From NCBI RefSeq assembly GCF_964275005.1, contig NC_092689.1, positions 1,867,501-1,931,500 of the forward strand: DNA of 64,000 nucleotides, in the 5' to 3' direction. Shown here in pieces: positions 1-12,790 of the stretch; the first letter of the stretch is position 1, and each line of letters starts with the position of its first letter. The notes under the pieces were generated by a model. That model had not been told where the DNA came from, did not search any database, and was given only the letters and a program-made list of their open reading frames with translations. The DNA comes from Diadema setosum (taxonomy: Eukaryota > Echinodermata > Echinoidea > Diadematoida > Diadematidae). The translations under genes and the position numbers were made by a program.

Positions 1-479
1 GAATAACGTACCCACTTAGTGTCGGTTATTTTCGACTAGAGACATTTAGTATGTTTATTATTCTCATAATGCCGTCATCATTCACAGTTTCCATCTTATC
101 ATGCCGACATTCCATTTTTATTTTTAGGGACCATGTCACCCAGGAATGTCCAGTTAGTAACTGGAGAGTGAGATCGCAGAGGTGGGCCGAATCCACCATT
201 CTATCAACCAGCGCAGCATAATACGGAAAGAACTCACTCTGTCTAACCGTAGAGGGCAGACTATAACGCCACATCTCCAAGGACATTGAGGTGGTTCAGC
301 TCGACTAGATAGCTTTAAATCTGTGACGCGAACGCTAAGACGACGCATCTTCCCAGGTTAGACTATCATAGAAACAGTAGTCTCGCGCATGTGCACAACA
401 CAATCTTTTCCAGCCGAACAGCGTTGTCTCAGCGTTTGCATCACATACACACGAGGTGACGAAAACGAAAAAAAAAAGT

Positions 480-584
480 GTTTGTTTGTGTGTGTGTGTG
501 TGTGTCTGTCTGTCTGTCTGTGTGTGTCTGTCTGTCTGTGTGTGTCTGTGTGGGTGTGTGTGCGTGCGCGAGGGGGGGGGGGGG
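480..584. repeat. (GT)n / (CTGT)n microsatellite with poly-G tail
   Basis: Runs of GT alternate with CTGT units and end in a 13-base G run (572-584). Apparent Cys/Val-rich ORFs here are products of the repeat. Confidence 0.95.
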
Positions 585-1352
585 AGTCTTTTAAACCTCC
601 GTCAGAGGTCCTTAGGCCTACATGGTTTCACCAGTAAAAAAAAAAATGCACGTGCTTTACATGATTGTATACGTCGAAATCATAAGCCCTTTGAATTTAT
701 AAAGGAAATTGTTGGATTACCTTGTGATCTTACATCCATAAATTTGTGTCATTATAGTATGATAAGGAGATCAATCATCATTTTGAGAATGCAAGGACCC
801 ATCTTTAGCATGCTTACGTCCCGTATCTTTTAATACTTCACTCCGCACACAAACATATTATAAACACAAACATATGTTGTTAATGATGATAGCAATGTTG
901 TATTACAGTAAACATCTTTTTTTTTTGTGTGTGTGTGTTTGTGTGTGTTTTATATCGCTTCATAAAACAGTCGTAGTGTTTTGAAATTATGTCATTAATG
1001 ATGGTGCCTATAATAGCAACTTTATGCTTATGTACACTGTACGTCTACAGAAGATACAGTACAGACATTTATTATTATTATATTATATTATTATTTATTA
1101 TTATTATATCAAACTATCCCATGTCAAAAGTCGTACTTGCATGACGGAACACACCACAATCATCGTTTAAGAAGCGCACACTATACTCTTCCACGTTCTA
1201 TCGACACAACTATGACCAGTCAAAAAGGGGGATGCCCATATCCAGGGGAATTAATGTTCGTAATATCCTTCCGCTATATCAGTATCTGCCGGTAAGAGAC
1301 AGACATAACGGTCATAAAGGTTTCATGTGACAGAGAAAAAGGAAGCAAGATG

Positions 1353-1356
<4 letters not shown>

Positions 1357-1416
<60 letters not shown>
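1357..1416. repeat. (AT)n microsatellite, left array
   Basis: About 60 bases of uninterrupted AT/TA. It directly precedes a foldback repeat and is mirrored by a second AT array on the other side. Confidence 0.97.
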
Positions 1417-1421
<5 letters not shown>

Positions 1422-1422
1422 T

Positions 1423-1552
1423 GCATTAAATGCCAATTGTCTCGATTTTAATTCAAAATCCGAATTTTCGGGGGCCTCCCCCTTCGTCAGGAATGAAAGT
1501 GCTAAAAAAATTCGGATTTTGAATTAAAATCAAGACAATTGGCAATTAATGC
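1423..1552. repeat. 130-bp foldback element between two AT arrays
   Basis: Left arm 1423-1468 and right arm 1507-1552 are inverted copies, 46 nt each with two mismatches, around a 38-nt loop. The arms start and end with the palindromic gcattaa/ttaatgc. The shape suits a short non-autonomous foldback transposon (MITE) inserted in a TA-rich target, but no transposase or clear target duplication beyond the TA repeat can be seen. Confidence 0.7.
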
Positions 1553-1583
1553 ATTCCTCTTTATTGTGACATTATTATTGCTA

Positions 1584-1585
<2 letters not shown>

Positions 1586-1643
<58 letters not shown>

Positions 1644-1648
1644 CATAT
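1586..1648. repeat. (AT)n microsatellite, right array
   Basis: About 50 bases of AT repeat followed by degenerate ATAC units, on the far side of the foldback repeat. Confidence 0.97.
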
Positions 1649-2483
1649 TGATTTTTTAAAATCTATTTTATATTCTTCTCCACACATGGAAAGCAGTACA
1701 TTCTTTAGCTCTAAACTATTCGCAAAACCTTGTTTCAGAATTATGTCGTTGGCAGAAGTCTCCGCTTATGTGATAGTAAACGATTACAGTTAAAAGAACA
1801 ATGTCGACTCTTGGAGAAAAATGTACAACTAAACTTTCTCTCTCTCTCTATCATGTCCCTCTGTGCCTCAGAATAGGCCACTAGATCGATGGCGCATTAC
1901 AAATTCTGTACTTATTATTATAATTATTATATGAAATTATAGAAATAATGTGTGTTTGTTTGTTTATTTGTGTGTGTTTGTGTGCGTGTGTGTGTGTCAT
2001 GTATATTCAATCCTTAGTTCTTCATTAAATTCTCACTCTTTGGCTAGCACCTCTGAACACATGCAATGTCTCAAAGCTGTACACATGCGAACGTGCATAC
2101 ACACAAACACACGTCCATACACACATACGCTCATAATAATACATAACTACACACAGACATACACACAAACATGTTCGCGTGTATGTGTGTCTGTATGTAT
2201 ATATGTAAGTCCATTTTCTATCATCAATCCCTCTCTCTCTCTCCATGCTTGATATATTGTATATCCACCAATTACTGCTACTCCGTTTTTTTCTTTTTTA
2301 AATAAGAAGTTTCACGGGACAAAATTCGTTTTTTTTTTATCCTTTATTTGTTTATTGAGAATTTTCAAAATATTGCTGAATACAATCGAAATGGTACATC
2401 ACAGTATTCTATAAAGATAACTTGCAAAGAATGTCTCTTCTCTAATTTCCTTCGATTGAAAATCAACCTATCAGACTGTTATT

Positions 2484-2583
2484 AGGGACAAATCCAAAAT
2501 TAGACAATTGTTAGACTTAAAAATTGAATTGACTTCCAAATCTATCAGACTGAGATTTTCAATCTAATTTTGAATTTGTCCCT
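2484..2583. repeat. Short foldback element
   Basis: Ends agggacaaatccaaaattag (2484-2503) and its near-exact inverse (to 2583) form 21-nt arms with one mismatch. A second inverted pair (gattgaaaatc near 2454 and gattttcaatc at 2552-2562) overlaps it, so the structure is compound. Probably a decayed MITE. Confidence 0.5.
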
Positions 2584-3667
2584 CATCTCAATATAAGAAA
2601 TTTAGAGAGATATTAACATAATGAGGAAAAAATAGGGAGGAAAACAGAAAATAGGAAGGAAAGGGCGAAGGAAAAGAAGGGAAAGAGATGTTCAAGAAAG
2701 AAGACGAAGAGGACACAAAAAAAAAAAGCGGAAGAAGAAGAAGAAGAAAAAAAAGGATAAATCCGCTCCCTAAACCACCCATACTCTTATAGCATGTCAC
2801 ATCTTACCTTGGTAACATAATGGAATAATATTTTCAGTCGCTGATTGTCACTCCTTACCTCGTATTGACAGCGAGGCTGATGGCTGCCAGAAGTTCTCAT
2901 CAGCCCCAGTGTTAATACGGGGTAAAAAGTGGAGTTATCACGGATCGCCTGATCCCACCACTTCCGGCGAAGAAAAAGCCCAAGCGTCTTCACGTTGTGA
3001 CGTCATCTCTGTTCACAGTCCAGCGGATCTGCGATAGAACTACATAGGAAGGGTAGGGTGGACTATTGGGAACTAGTCCTCAGCGTTCTTTGTAACAAGT
3101 AATCATAAGATCATCAATTAAAAGGCGTTTTAGCTTTCCCCTCCATGAAGGAAAGATTGAGACAGGCGCCTAAACTTGCCTGAAATACATGTAGTTGAGT
3201 TTTAAGATATTAGGATATTTACAGCTCTATTCTGCCTGATGAACGCCTGAGGGATTTTAGTGAGTGCGGATAATCGTTAAGATAGACTAGAAGGAAAGAA
3301 AGGTCTGTCCTTGCTAAAACTAAGAACGAATCACCATTCTGATCAATGCATTTTCTTTGTAAGATTGCTTCCCCAGACATCCACTCCATTATAGAAGTAT
3401 GTTTTCCGGCTGACGAGCAGCTGACGTGAAGGGTGGGAGCCAGAGCCGAATAGTCTTGCATCAAGTCCTCGCTAAGCTGAAGAATCAAAGAAGTAAAGAA
3501 GGAAAGAGAACGAATATTATATCAGAGGTCAGACAACTATGTGATATTTAGTAACCAAAACGAAGAAAATTAGACATCCTACTTTAAAAAAAATGATAAG
3601 TATGGTGTAGCTACATGTGAGGCTACAGTTAACGAAAAACCAAAAACCAAAAAACAAACAAACCCAA

Positions 3668-3696
3668 AACAACAACAACAACAACAACAACAAACA
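3668..3696. repeat. (CAA)n microsatellite
   Basis: About nine CAA units inside a longer A/C-rich tract. Confidence 0.9.
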
Positions 3697-4041
3697 TAAA
3701 ACCCAAAACTCGAACCGATGTTTCAGTGATTAATATGTTTGTTCGGGAATTCCAGTGAGGTCCGGATCAAAAGAAGGCAACGTCGGGTTGAAACACACCG
3801 GCTCACCTAAAGACCTAGGCAGTGGTACCCAGAACTATGGCCTTTCCGTGGACTATTGGAATCATTACGGCATAAACGCTACCCGTCGATGGTGCCAATG
3901 AGTGACTTATTAGCCGGTATTACGAGATTAGCGAGGTCAGACGGGTTTGATCATAAGCGTCAAAAAACACAAGATATTATAGTCGCGAAATTTTGGCTCA
4001 GCTGAAACATACAACAACGACCTTAGAAAAAAATATTGCAT

Positions 4042-4097
4042 GGCTAGATGATACAATATCTTTGTGATTGGCTAGATGATACCATATCTTTGTGATT
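4042..4097. repeat. 28-bp tandem duplication
   Basis: Two copies of a 28-nt unit beginning ggctagatgatac, start to start 28 nt, differing at a single base. Confidence 0.85.
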
Positions 4098-7000
4098 GAA
4101 GAGCAAATCCATCTTTGAGCTCGTTTTTGCTATGCAGGAGTGTATTCCGTGTAGGCACTCTGAGTCTAAATGGACGTGTGATATGTCGGTGGATAATATG
4201 ACTAATCAGATCAGTTACGATGTGGAAGACACTTCATCTTACTCGCCTGTCCTGTTATGGTACGAGAAGCTCTACCGAGGACGACTTTGTAGTCTGATCA
4301 TTTTTTTTTTCTTGTTGGCTCAGTGGTGTACACGAGCCGAGTGAATCACCAGCAGTGACAAAAGATGCCCTACTCCAAAACCAGTCATAAAGAAAGACCG
4401 CCAAACATTTACTCTCCGTCATAAAACAGATCGACATTGTTGTTGTGGTTCTATTTCTCTTTTAGAATCAATGGAGTGCTATTCTACCATCGTGTCCGTT
4501 TTTGAAGTATCCATGCTTGTTAAAGGCTTTCAGTTCGTTAATGCCCACGGATAATGTGCTTGCTTACACGTTGAGTAATGACCGAACTGCAAATATATCG
4601 CTGTCGTCACAGCGGCATCATGCGATGTCATTTGTTTGTTAAGCCAGATGCGGTTTATTGTGGCCCACTAAATAGGGGGAGTTTCAGTTCTCGTCCTCCA
4701 TTTACCTAATCACGTGGCGAAAGGTTTCATATCTCGTGTTGTAAAAGTCTATCACAAAGGCTCCTCGTATCCTTCGCTATAGAGCTGACTCAAATCATTC
4801 ATATAGGTTCAGATGATAGATTATAATGAAAAAATATATATATATATTTAAGGTACATTAATTATGACACGTCTGCTTATTTTGACAAATTGATTTGGTC
4901 TTTGTTCAATCTCAAATAGAATACTAAATCCATGTCATGAACCAAGAATCAAGGAGACAAAATGTGGGCCCACTACTAAGCTCTCCGGGTAGGGGTAAAA
5001 AAACACAGAACCTGCCTGAATTTAGCTGAGAAAGGAAGGAAAAAGAATAAGAAAAAAAGACAGATGGAACGAAACGCGTGACATTCGATCTTCACAGAAG
5101 TATCATCTTGATCAAAAGTAAACGTTTGAAAGCATTTACATCCTCTTACGACCCGAGACACAATAGTCATCTACCAACAGCAGGTTAAAGGAATGGACTT
5201 ATATTCTAACAAAGATTTGATTCAAAGTCCGGTCATAAAATCTTCGACAAGGGGAAAAGCACACAAGCCCTTTCCAGTACATTGATATTACGCAGAACCC
5301 AATATGGCGCGATGACTTTCCCATACTGGGAAAAAAAATATTGCCTACAGCCTACACTATTATACAAGCGGTACTATAATAATCGTTGCGTAATCGTCAT
5401 GTGCAGTTCGCACTTTGCTCACTCAAGCATTTTGATTGCAAATATTGCAAGATGGTTATCAAGAAGAGGTCACATAACCCCATATTGGATCTTAATTTTG
5501 AAGGTAGTTAATAATCAATTTGCTGAGTCAGAAGGTACAGATTAGGCCTACCGGTGGGCAGGGAGGGGGGGGGGGGCAGCCAGTCACAAACAAGAATACA
5601 ACTATCATGTGACATTGACAAGCAATATTTCGTGTCATGATGGCGCGAAGCAAACTTTCAAGCAGAAGATGGAATTGTCCAAACGAATTAAAATCTACGG
5701 CCACACTAAACTCCGTGCGCAAAGTGGAATTTCGTAAAAATAATTTTGAGAGTGTACAAGCTGAAGTCATTTCATTTTACTCTTAATTCTCTTTTGCAAA
5801 ACTTCAAAAGGAAGTAGAGACAGAAGAAACCTAGACAACGTCATACCGAAATGCACCATATCAATTACTGTGACTGTTTCATCACTTAATGATGTGGCAT
5901 CATTGATGCTTGAAAGGTATTGGTGGCACCACGCTTCGAACAAAGATGTTGGCCGGTACTGCACCTCAAAAAAAAAAAAAAAAAATAGAATATCCTGAAC
6001 TATTGTTTTACAATACTATAAAAGTGCTGCCAGAAGAAACCTACACGTTGTAGGTGCTGTACTTTAATAGTGCTTCAAATTGATCATAAAAATGGCTTAG
6101 TATCATACTTACAGCCTCATTATACGAAGTATGCGGCATGTGGTTAGATGATACTAGTATAGAGACGTGTAGACGAACGATTTGATCCAAATTCTTGCAA
6201 TTCGCTTCAGAGATTGTTGGCGAGTATCCATTTGTACGAGGAAGAAGCTATGCGCACTGCTAACCGACTTTTGAATCAGCTCCTTTTACCTACTGTCGAG
6301 TAACACTGTGTGGTACAGTATGCATCAATGATGAACTAACTTCCCCGCAAGGAGAGTACTATGACTTTGGACAGGTAAGGTCGATCATGACCCGAAACTG
6401 AAATTTGGTCCTCACTCTAATAAATAACTTTCTAAGTGTTACTAATGTCGAACAGACGCATTGAATTAGCCATAAAAGCGATCAATCAAAGGATCTTCCT
6501 ACTTAGGTCATAGTTACTGTGGTAAAGATTACTGGCAAGAAAACGCATAGAGGGAGATGAGGAAGTAGTAGCATAGTGCAGACTCCTATGTTTTGTCCAG
6601 ATGTTTTAGTTGACGGATTTAATGCAATAATAATTGTGACAATAACAAATCATTTGTTGAGAAACTATATCTCTATATTTTACTGCTGCGCAAGAGCTCA
6701 TTAATGCAATTTTGTTGCACTGTCGTAAATAATTCAAGTAAATATCAAATAGACTGATGTTAGATCCATAGAACATATTAATCTACTATACTAATTTGCT
6801 CAATAGAATAGAAATATAAGAATATAACCTTGCTATCACAAAACAATTTTAAAATATATGAGCATGAGGAAACGATATCACGTATGAGGTCTTGGGAAAA
6901 GTCTATAGTATATGCTGCCAAGAGATTTGGGGAACTTTTGGAAGCATGTTAAACGTGCGCGCGGTGCTTATATGACAAACAAAGGAAGGATCCTTGATCA

Positions 7001-9779
7001 TCATAAATTACAATGCAAGCGAAACGCTAGGCAGAAAAAAAACAACAACTCGTTACTGGGTTTCACTTTCACAGGCATTCTCTGAAATTCATGTATTGAC
7101 AACTTACTGATTAATTATGAATGCACAAACAGCGGTTAGAGAGAAGAAAACTTTAACATGCCCCTCCGCAGGTAATAAAACAAAAACTGAAAGAGCCTTC
7201 ACATTAGAAATATGAAACTATGAGCATTTCAAATTTCCCCATGCTGTTCTCTTAAAGAGCCCACCTGTTCATTGCCCATCAAAACAAACATAAAATGGAA
7301 AGATTATTTTACAGAAACCCACCACGCCATTTGCATACATTTTTATTTGTCCCATGTGATCAAGAGCAAAAAAATTCTGCGAAAACGAAAGGCATATGTG
7401 CCTGTCGATTAACACGGAAAGAAAGATGAACTCATCAGACTCACCACATTGCCAAGGTGGCTAATGCAAGTGTCTCGACCAAACTCTGAGCTGGATTTGA
7501 GAATGATCATCAACACACTACCCGTCGGCACCAGATCAAGGTGGTCTCAACCCATGCGCGTCGATCTCAATGGCAGCGAATTAGCCGGGAGCGCTACACC
7601 CTACACCTTGCACGTGGGGCACGCTTCGGAGTCCAGTCGTCCAGTAACGTCTTCTGGTGTTGGGAGGGTTCCTAAATACCCCCTCCGCCACGCCCTGCCA
7701 AAGAGACGCCGCACCATCCACGAGCAGAGAGCAAAGAGACAATCCTCGTTGGTGTACTTTGATCCCTTGCCGCCACGTTAACAATTCCGTCAAGGCAAAC
7801 ACGCTGGAAGTTATTCTACAACCAGCGCGCAAACCCCACGATGATATGTACGGTGTTTGTCCGCCGGCATTGTTTTTACCTTTGCTATACAGAAGCATTG
7901 TTGCAACTATGTCCAAAAGTATTCATCAAGACGAAGAGGGGAGAGAGACGCCGTACTATCTCTGAGTTCTGTTAATATTAAATCTTGTTTTGTGTCACGA
8001 GAACGCCCTTATTTATGCACACGATAAGATACCAGAGGGTGTATGCATTTCTTAACGAATTATCTCCTGGTTTCGGCGCGAAAATAACTCTGATCGTCTT
8101 GACGATTACGGACTATGTAGGGTTGAAATTCTTTCTTTATATCTCAAATGATTTGATTTCAAATGATACATTTCAACGCATTAATATGCAAAATTACTAG
8201 ATATTGTATTTGATGTATTGTCCGATAGCACGATTACACTTCCTACTCTATGAACAATTATGTTCGACCTGAAACTTAATAGTAATAAAGAAACGAGGTT
8301 GATATAGTAATGACACAAACTCAGTGAAAAAAAAAGAAGCCACAACATTTCTCATACCGGCCTCCAGTCACGCGGAGTGTAATGGTTTATGATTCTACAC
8401 CTTTTGACACACATTATAGACTTTACCCTCAAAAGTTTATTACTCATAAAACACTCACATGGGAAATTAAAGCAAGTATCATTCAGTAAGAACGCCATTC
8501 AATTTGACTAAGAAAGAGGAGCAAAATTCCAGGCTCGATCAGAAAACGATCTCGATCAAAAAAAAATAATCTCTGATGGACAGACTTGCCATCTCCTTCC
8601 GTTTGTTTTGACTATGGACATTCGGTTTCATCTGAGTTTAGAATATACTAGATATTACTCTCTTTGAAACCTCCAACAGCCTTATAGCTTTTCCAAACTT
8701 GTGTCTGAATTCAGTACAAAGTGGGAGAGGACAAAAATATCATCCCGAATCGATTGTCGAAAGAAAATCATAACCAAATCTGAATCGACCCCATAACATT
8801 TCACTAGTACACCCTCACCCTCATGTCTGCCTGCTTTGCATATGGCATAGAATAATTATGGTCTTAAAATTTGCTGTTTATGCCTATAGGCTTTCGCAGC
8901 ATCGTACAACCAGATAATTTTTCAAATATGTATATTTTCCATACACATTTCTTCAGCAGTGAAATGAAAATTGTAATGTAGTATGAAGTGAATGTTCATT
9001 AATCCCAATATTTTGTGTTCGGAAGTGATACAGACGAAGCCTAGAAATAATCAATTTCGTAAAACGGCTTTTTGCTTCAAAAGGTTACCAAGCAATAAAA
9101 TCAGCCTTAAAATGTCTACATACATCAACATTATCCTATTAAATTTGGGCTTATACAAAAATCGATCATAGATAAATAATTTCATTTCATTTCATTTCCG
9201 ACGAAAGTATAACATATGAAAATTGTATAAAGTAAAGTACAGTGTTTCTTTTACATATTATCCAAATGAGATTTAAATGCACGTCATATGTTTACAATGA
9301 GACAAATAAGCATACTTTAGATGAAGAAATGCATGGACAAATGATACTGATATAAAAAAATTCCTCCTCGAGTTGTATATTGGATGAGAAGGCGCAAAAG
9401 TCCTGCAATGACGAATGTCATCTCGTTGCAGTATTAACATGCTTAAGGGAAAGTATGCAAAATTTGAGTAAACGTATAGGAAAATACATCCGACATTAGA
9501 CTCCACAATAGCCTATAAATTTCCGAAGAGAAAAAGCGTGTTTAAATAGTTACCAACAGATTAATAATGCTGTGTCCTTTACGTGTACAAACCGAACTGG
9601 GAGTAAAGATCAAATGGGCCTTATTCAGTGTCAAAGTACAATCCGTTATCTTTAATTGTACAGCTTTTAACTGCAACTCTGTGACGTAGAGCTCTAGTTA
9701 TAGTTACTAGCGCTTGTAAAATGGGGACTTTGCTTCTGGTGATTATTGCTTTGCAAAGTGGATATGGAGTTTCGATGCA

Positions 9780-9781
<2 letters not shown>

Positions 9782-9831
<50 letters not shown>

Positions 9832-9845
9832 TGTGTGGGTGTGTA
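9782..9845. repeat. (GT)n microsatellite
   Basis: About 64 bases of GT with two GGGT interruptions near the 3' end. Confidence 0.97.
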
Positions 9846-12763
9846 TCTGTGCATCTGTGTTAAGGAAGAAATTGCTTATACTGTGCATGCCATTTACTAG
9901 GTCACAATGCTCCATGAACTTTATTGAAAATTCATATGGAGATTAACTGTATGTCCCACATCCAACATGTTTTCTATTCACAATACTAGAAAATGATAAA
10001 TTTTTGTGGTTGTCGGAAACAAAATCACTTAATCAATTCAAATTAATTCATTTACTTACTCAACTATCTTTCCGTCAATTATATTGTACAGTCAGTCCTT
10101 CTTCAACCGATTCTACAACATACGTTCGTCTCACTTATCTATTCCATCTATCTATTTCCATTACTGATTTCTACCACTTATCTTTTCATTCTGTTTTAAG
10201 ATAATGGTCACTTCATCAGTGATTTGAACATTTTTATTTTCATCTTTTGTGGGGGCATATGATTCATATCATTATACAACACTTTTTGATACCAAAAATA
10301 CATTATGTAACAATATTTTACTACGGGATTGCATATTGGCAAACACTATAAGATTGCTAAGACCAGAGCATTAATGAATTCTAATTTTTGAAGGCATATT
10401 CACCCACATATATGGGGCAAAATCTGTAATACACTTTACTTTTGAAAACAAACATGTTAATTTTATGAAATACTTACAAGATCGTCCATGTCATATACTA
10501 TGCAGTTTAAATATGTGATTTAATATAAAATTCAAATGAAGAAAAACAAATTTAAACTTGAGTAACTAATGTGATTGTGTGCCTATTTCTTAGAATTAAT
10601 TAGAGTGTATGAAAGATCATGCACTATAATATACAAGCATATATTTTACTTCAGTGCTGCACGTCGTGAGCCAGCAGAGATAATTAAAACGAACTGGATA
10701 TCGGTCGTGTTATCATACCACTCTCTGAAAAGCCACTGTCAATGTGTCTTTCTGAATTTTAACATTATTATAATGAAGCAAGGAGTTAAGTTTACCCTGG
10801 GTACAATGCAAAGAGAAAATGCCTCTCAGCAGCGATAGCAGCCATTGTAACTGACGTCAAAGCACACGTAACATCTAGTTAATCAAGGCTTAATCAAAGT
10901 CCGACATTAATGAGTGTGAATGCGTGTAAACCTCGCTGTATCAAACATAGCCACATTGTGTTCAGACTATACAGCGACTCGTATTACGTTTTGACACGTG
11001 GTCATTCAGCAGATTAAAAATAAACACGGAGAAGTTAACTCCTACAGCATTTAAAGCAGCTTATAGTTGTTAATTGATAATGAATTCTATAGGATGCCAT
11101 CGGCTGGCAGAGCCTTATTATATCGCGTTATCAATCTCGTTTTATTGGCTGATACAGCGTGTCCATCCTCTCGAGACAGTACAAAGGGGAAAAAATAAGA
11201 ACAAAATGAAGGGGGAGGGATGAAAAAAGAAGACCTATGTGAACGGTCTTTGCTGACCGTAAAAAAAAAGAAGAAGAAGAAGAAAAAAAAAAGTTGTAAC
11301 AGGTTGCCGCTGTAATCCTCTGCATTGCCGATTTATTTAGTCAGTCAATATTCAGTTTACATGCCTACAATAAATGTTAAATGACCCTTTGGGCTGCTCT
11401 GACCCTTGCTTTATAACCGCCTTGTGTGGGTGGGTCAATTCATGAACATTCACCGAACGAGTAAACTTATTTGTAACTAATTAAGATAGGCGTCCAAAGT
11501 ATCCCTGGTATGTGTACCATATCCTTGTTCGAACGGTGAGTAGCGACGGCGAGAGCTTTACCAAAGGCTACATAGTATACTTTTGTCGCTGAAGACTGCT
11601 GTTCTGTTATTGCATTCTCGAAATAGTTTAATTAACATGATAATAGCAGAATCTATCAAACGGGAAATAAATTGTCATGCACTGAGTTTGTACAAGGTCT
11701 ATATTCAGACTTGATGCGATCGCGGATCACGATGTGCCTTTTGATCGTGCACGACATTATTATATTACACGTGACTAGAACCTATAGCTCGTGTCTGCGA
11801 TTCTATCAGCAACAACGCGTCTCAGCGACCCTCCAAGTGCCGTTTGTAACAGAAGTGCACGCATAGATTTTTACCAAAACTTTAAAATTCAGATGAATTT
11901 ACTCTTTTCCTCACAATAGCAGTTTTGGAGCAACCCTAAAAGTGAAAACTAACAGTTTTCCTATCAGTTTTTCGAATTCGTTTGTCACTGGAAAACTCCC
12001 AAACAATGTGAATTTGCACATTAACCCATTCCATACGGGAACCTGGTGGCCTGTGTATTAAGTTTTTGGGGATGTCAGAATTTAGTATGGAACGGGAGAT
12101 CTGAAAAAAAACACCACACAAATCTAACAGACAGCTGTAAAAAAAAAATGCCTTTCAAGCATGTCGTATTCTTTTACAAAACCACCTGCATTGAGAGAAG
12201 CATACTGTTATACAGTATAGGAAATGAGGACTTTGATGATTATGACCATATTTATGACGTTCTATCACAACGAGTAAGTTTCATGGCCACGAGGTGAAAA
12301 TTTCTCTACATTCAATGATAATCAGCATTCCAGCGTTTAAAGTTCAAGGTTCATCTTACACATCTCAGAGAGATACTCGACTACAATAATGATGATACCT
12401 CTCAAAATGACAGTGGATGGATTAAAACAATAATCTGTAATCAATAATCATAAAAGTCAAGAGTTCGTGGTGGGGACACCTTTATGCCAGTTTTCTTGAT
12501 ACATGCTTCAATATTCAGTCACCCATAATCATTGCGTGTTATAACTTGTATCGCTGTTAACTGCATGGAGAAGTAGAAATCATGCATGTATAGTCTGTGG
12601 TAGCTTGAGATTATCTTGTTTGGAGACCTAAATATGTATTCTTAAATGTCTCTGATACTCTGACATAATGAAAAGAATGATGGCAACCAAATTGGACTTG
12701 AAACGACGACAGGAGGACATCTTTCTAAAACCTGTAACTTGAGAAAAACATGTCAATATTTGA

Positions 12764-12790
12764 TTGAATTGAATTGAATTGAATTGAATT
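12764..12790. repeat. (ATTGA)n short array
   Basis: Five to six ATTGA units. Short pentamer arrays of this kind often mark the 3' tail of CR1/L2-like LINEs, but no LINE coding sequence can be recognised beside it. Confidence 0.6.

Larger units (their letters stand above)
1..7412. other. Intergenic, repeat-rich, no gene supported
   Basis: This stretch is AT-rich and contains no ORF with a recognisable domain. It holds a GT/CTGT microsatellite followed by poly-G, two long AT arrays flanking a foldback repeat, a second foldback near 2.5 kb, a CAA array near 3.67 kb and a 28-bp tandem duplication near 4.05 kb. Two minus-strand open stretches (about 3223-3487 and 5781-5958) have exon-like edges but no partner exons, so they are treated only as findings. 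Confidence 0.6.

Noticed and set aside
1327-1793. Tyr/Ile-repeat ORFs over AT arrays (also at 13.8 kb and 52.1 kb)
   Set aside because: They are translations of (AT)n microsatellites in all frames.
2787-2993. Minus-strand ORF with a GTAAGG donor
   Set aside because: No usable acceptor upstream in frame (in-frame stop and no pyrimidine tract).
9621-9946. His/Thr- and Cys/Val-repeat ORFs over GT/CA arrays (also at 0.5, 16.5, 61.6 and 63.2 kb)
   Set aside because: They are products of dinucleotide repeats, without start context or splice support.
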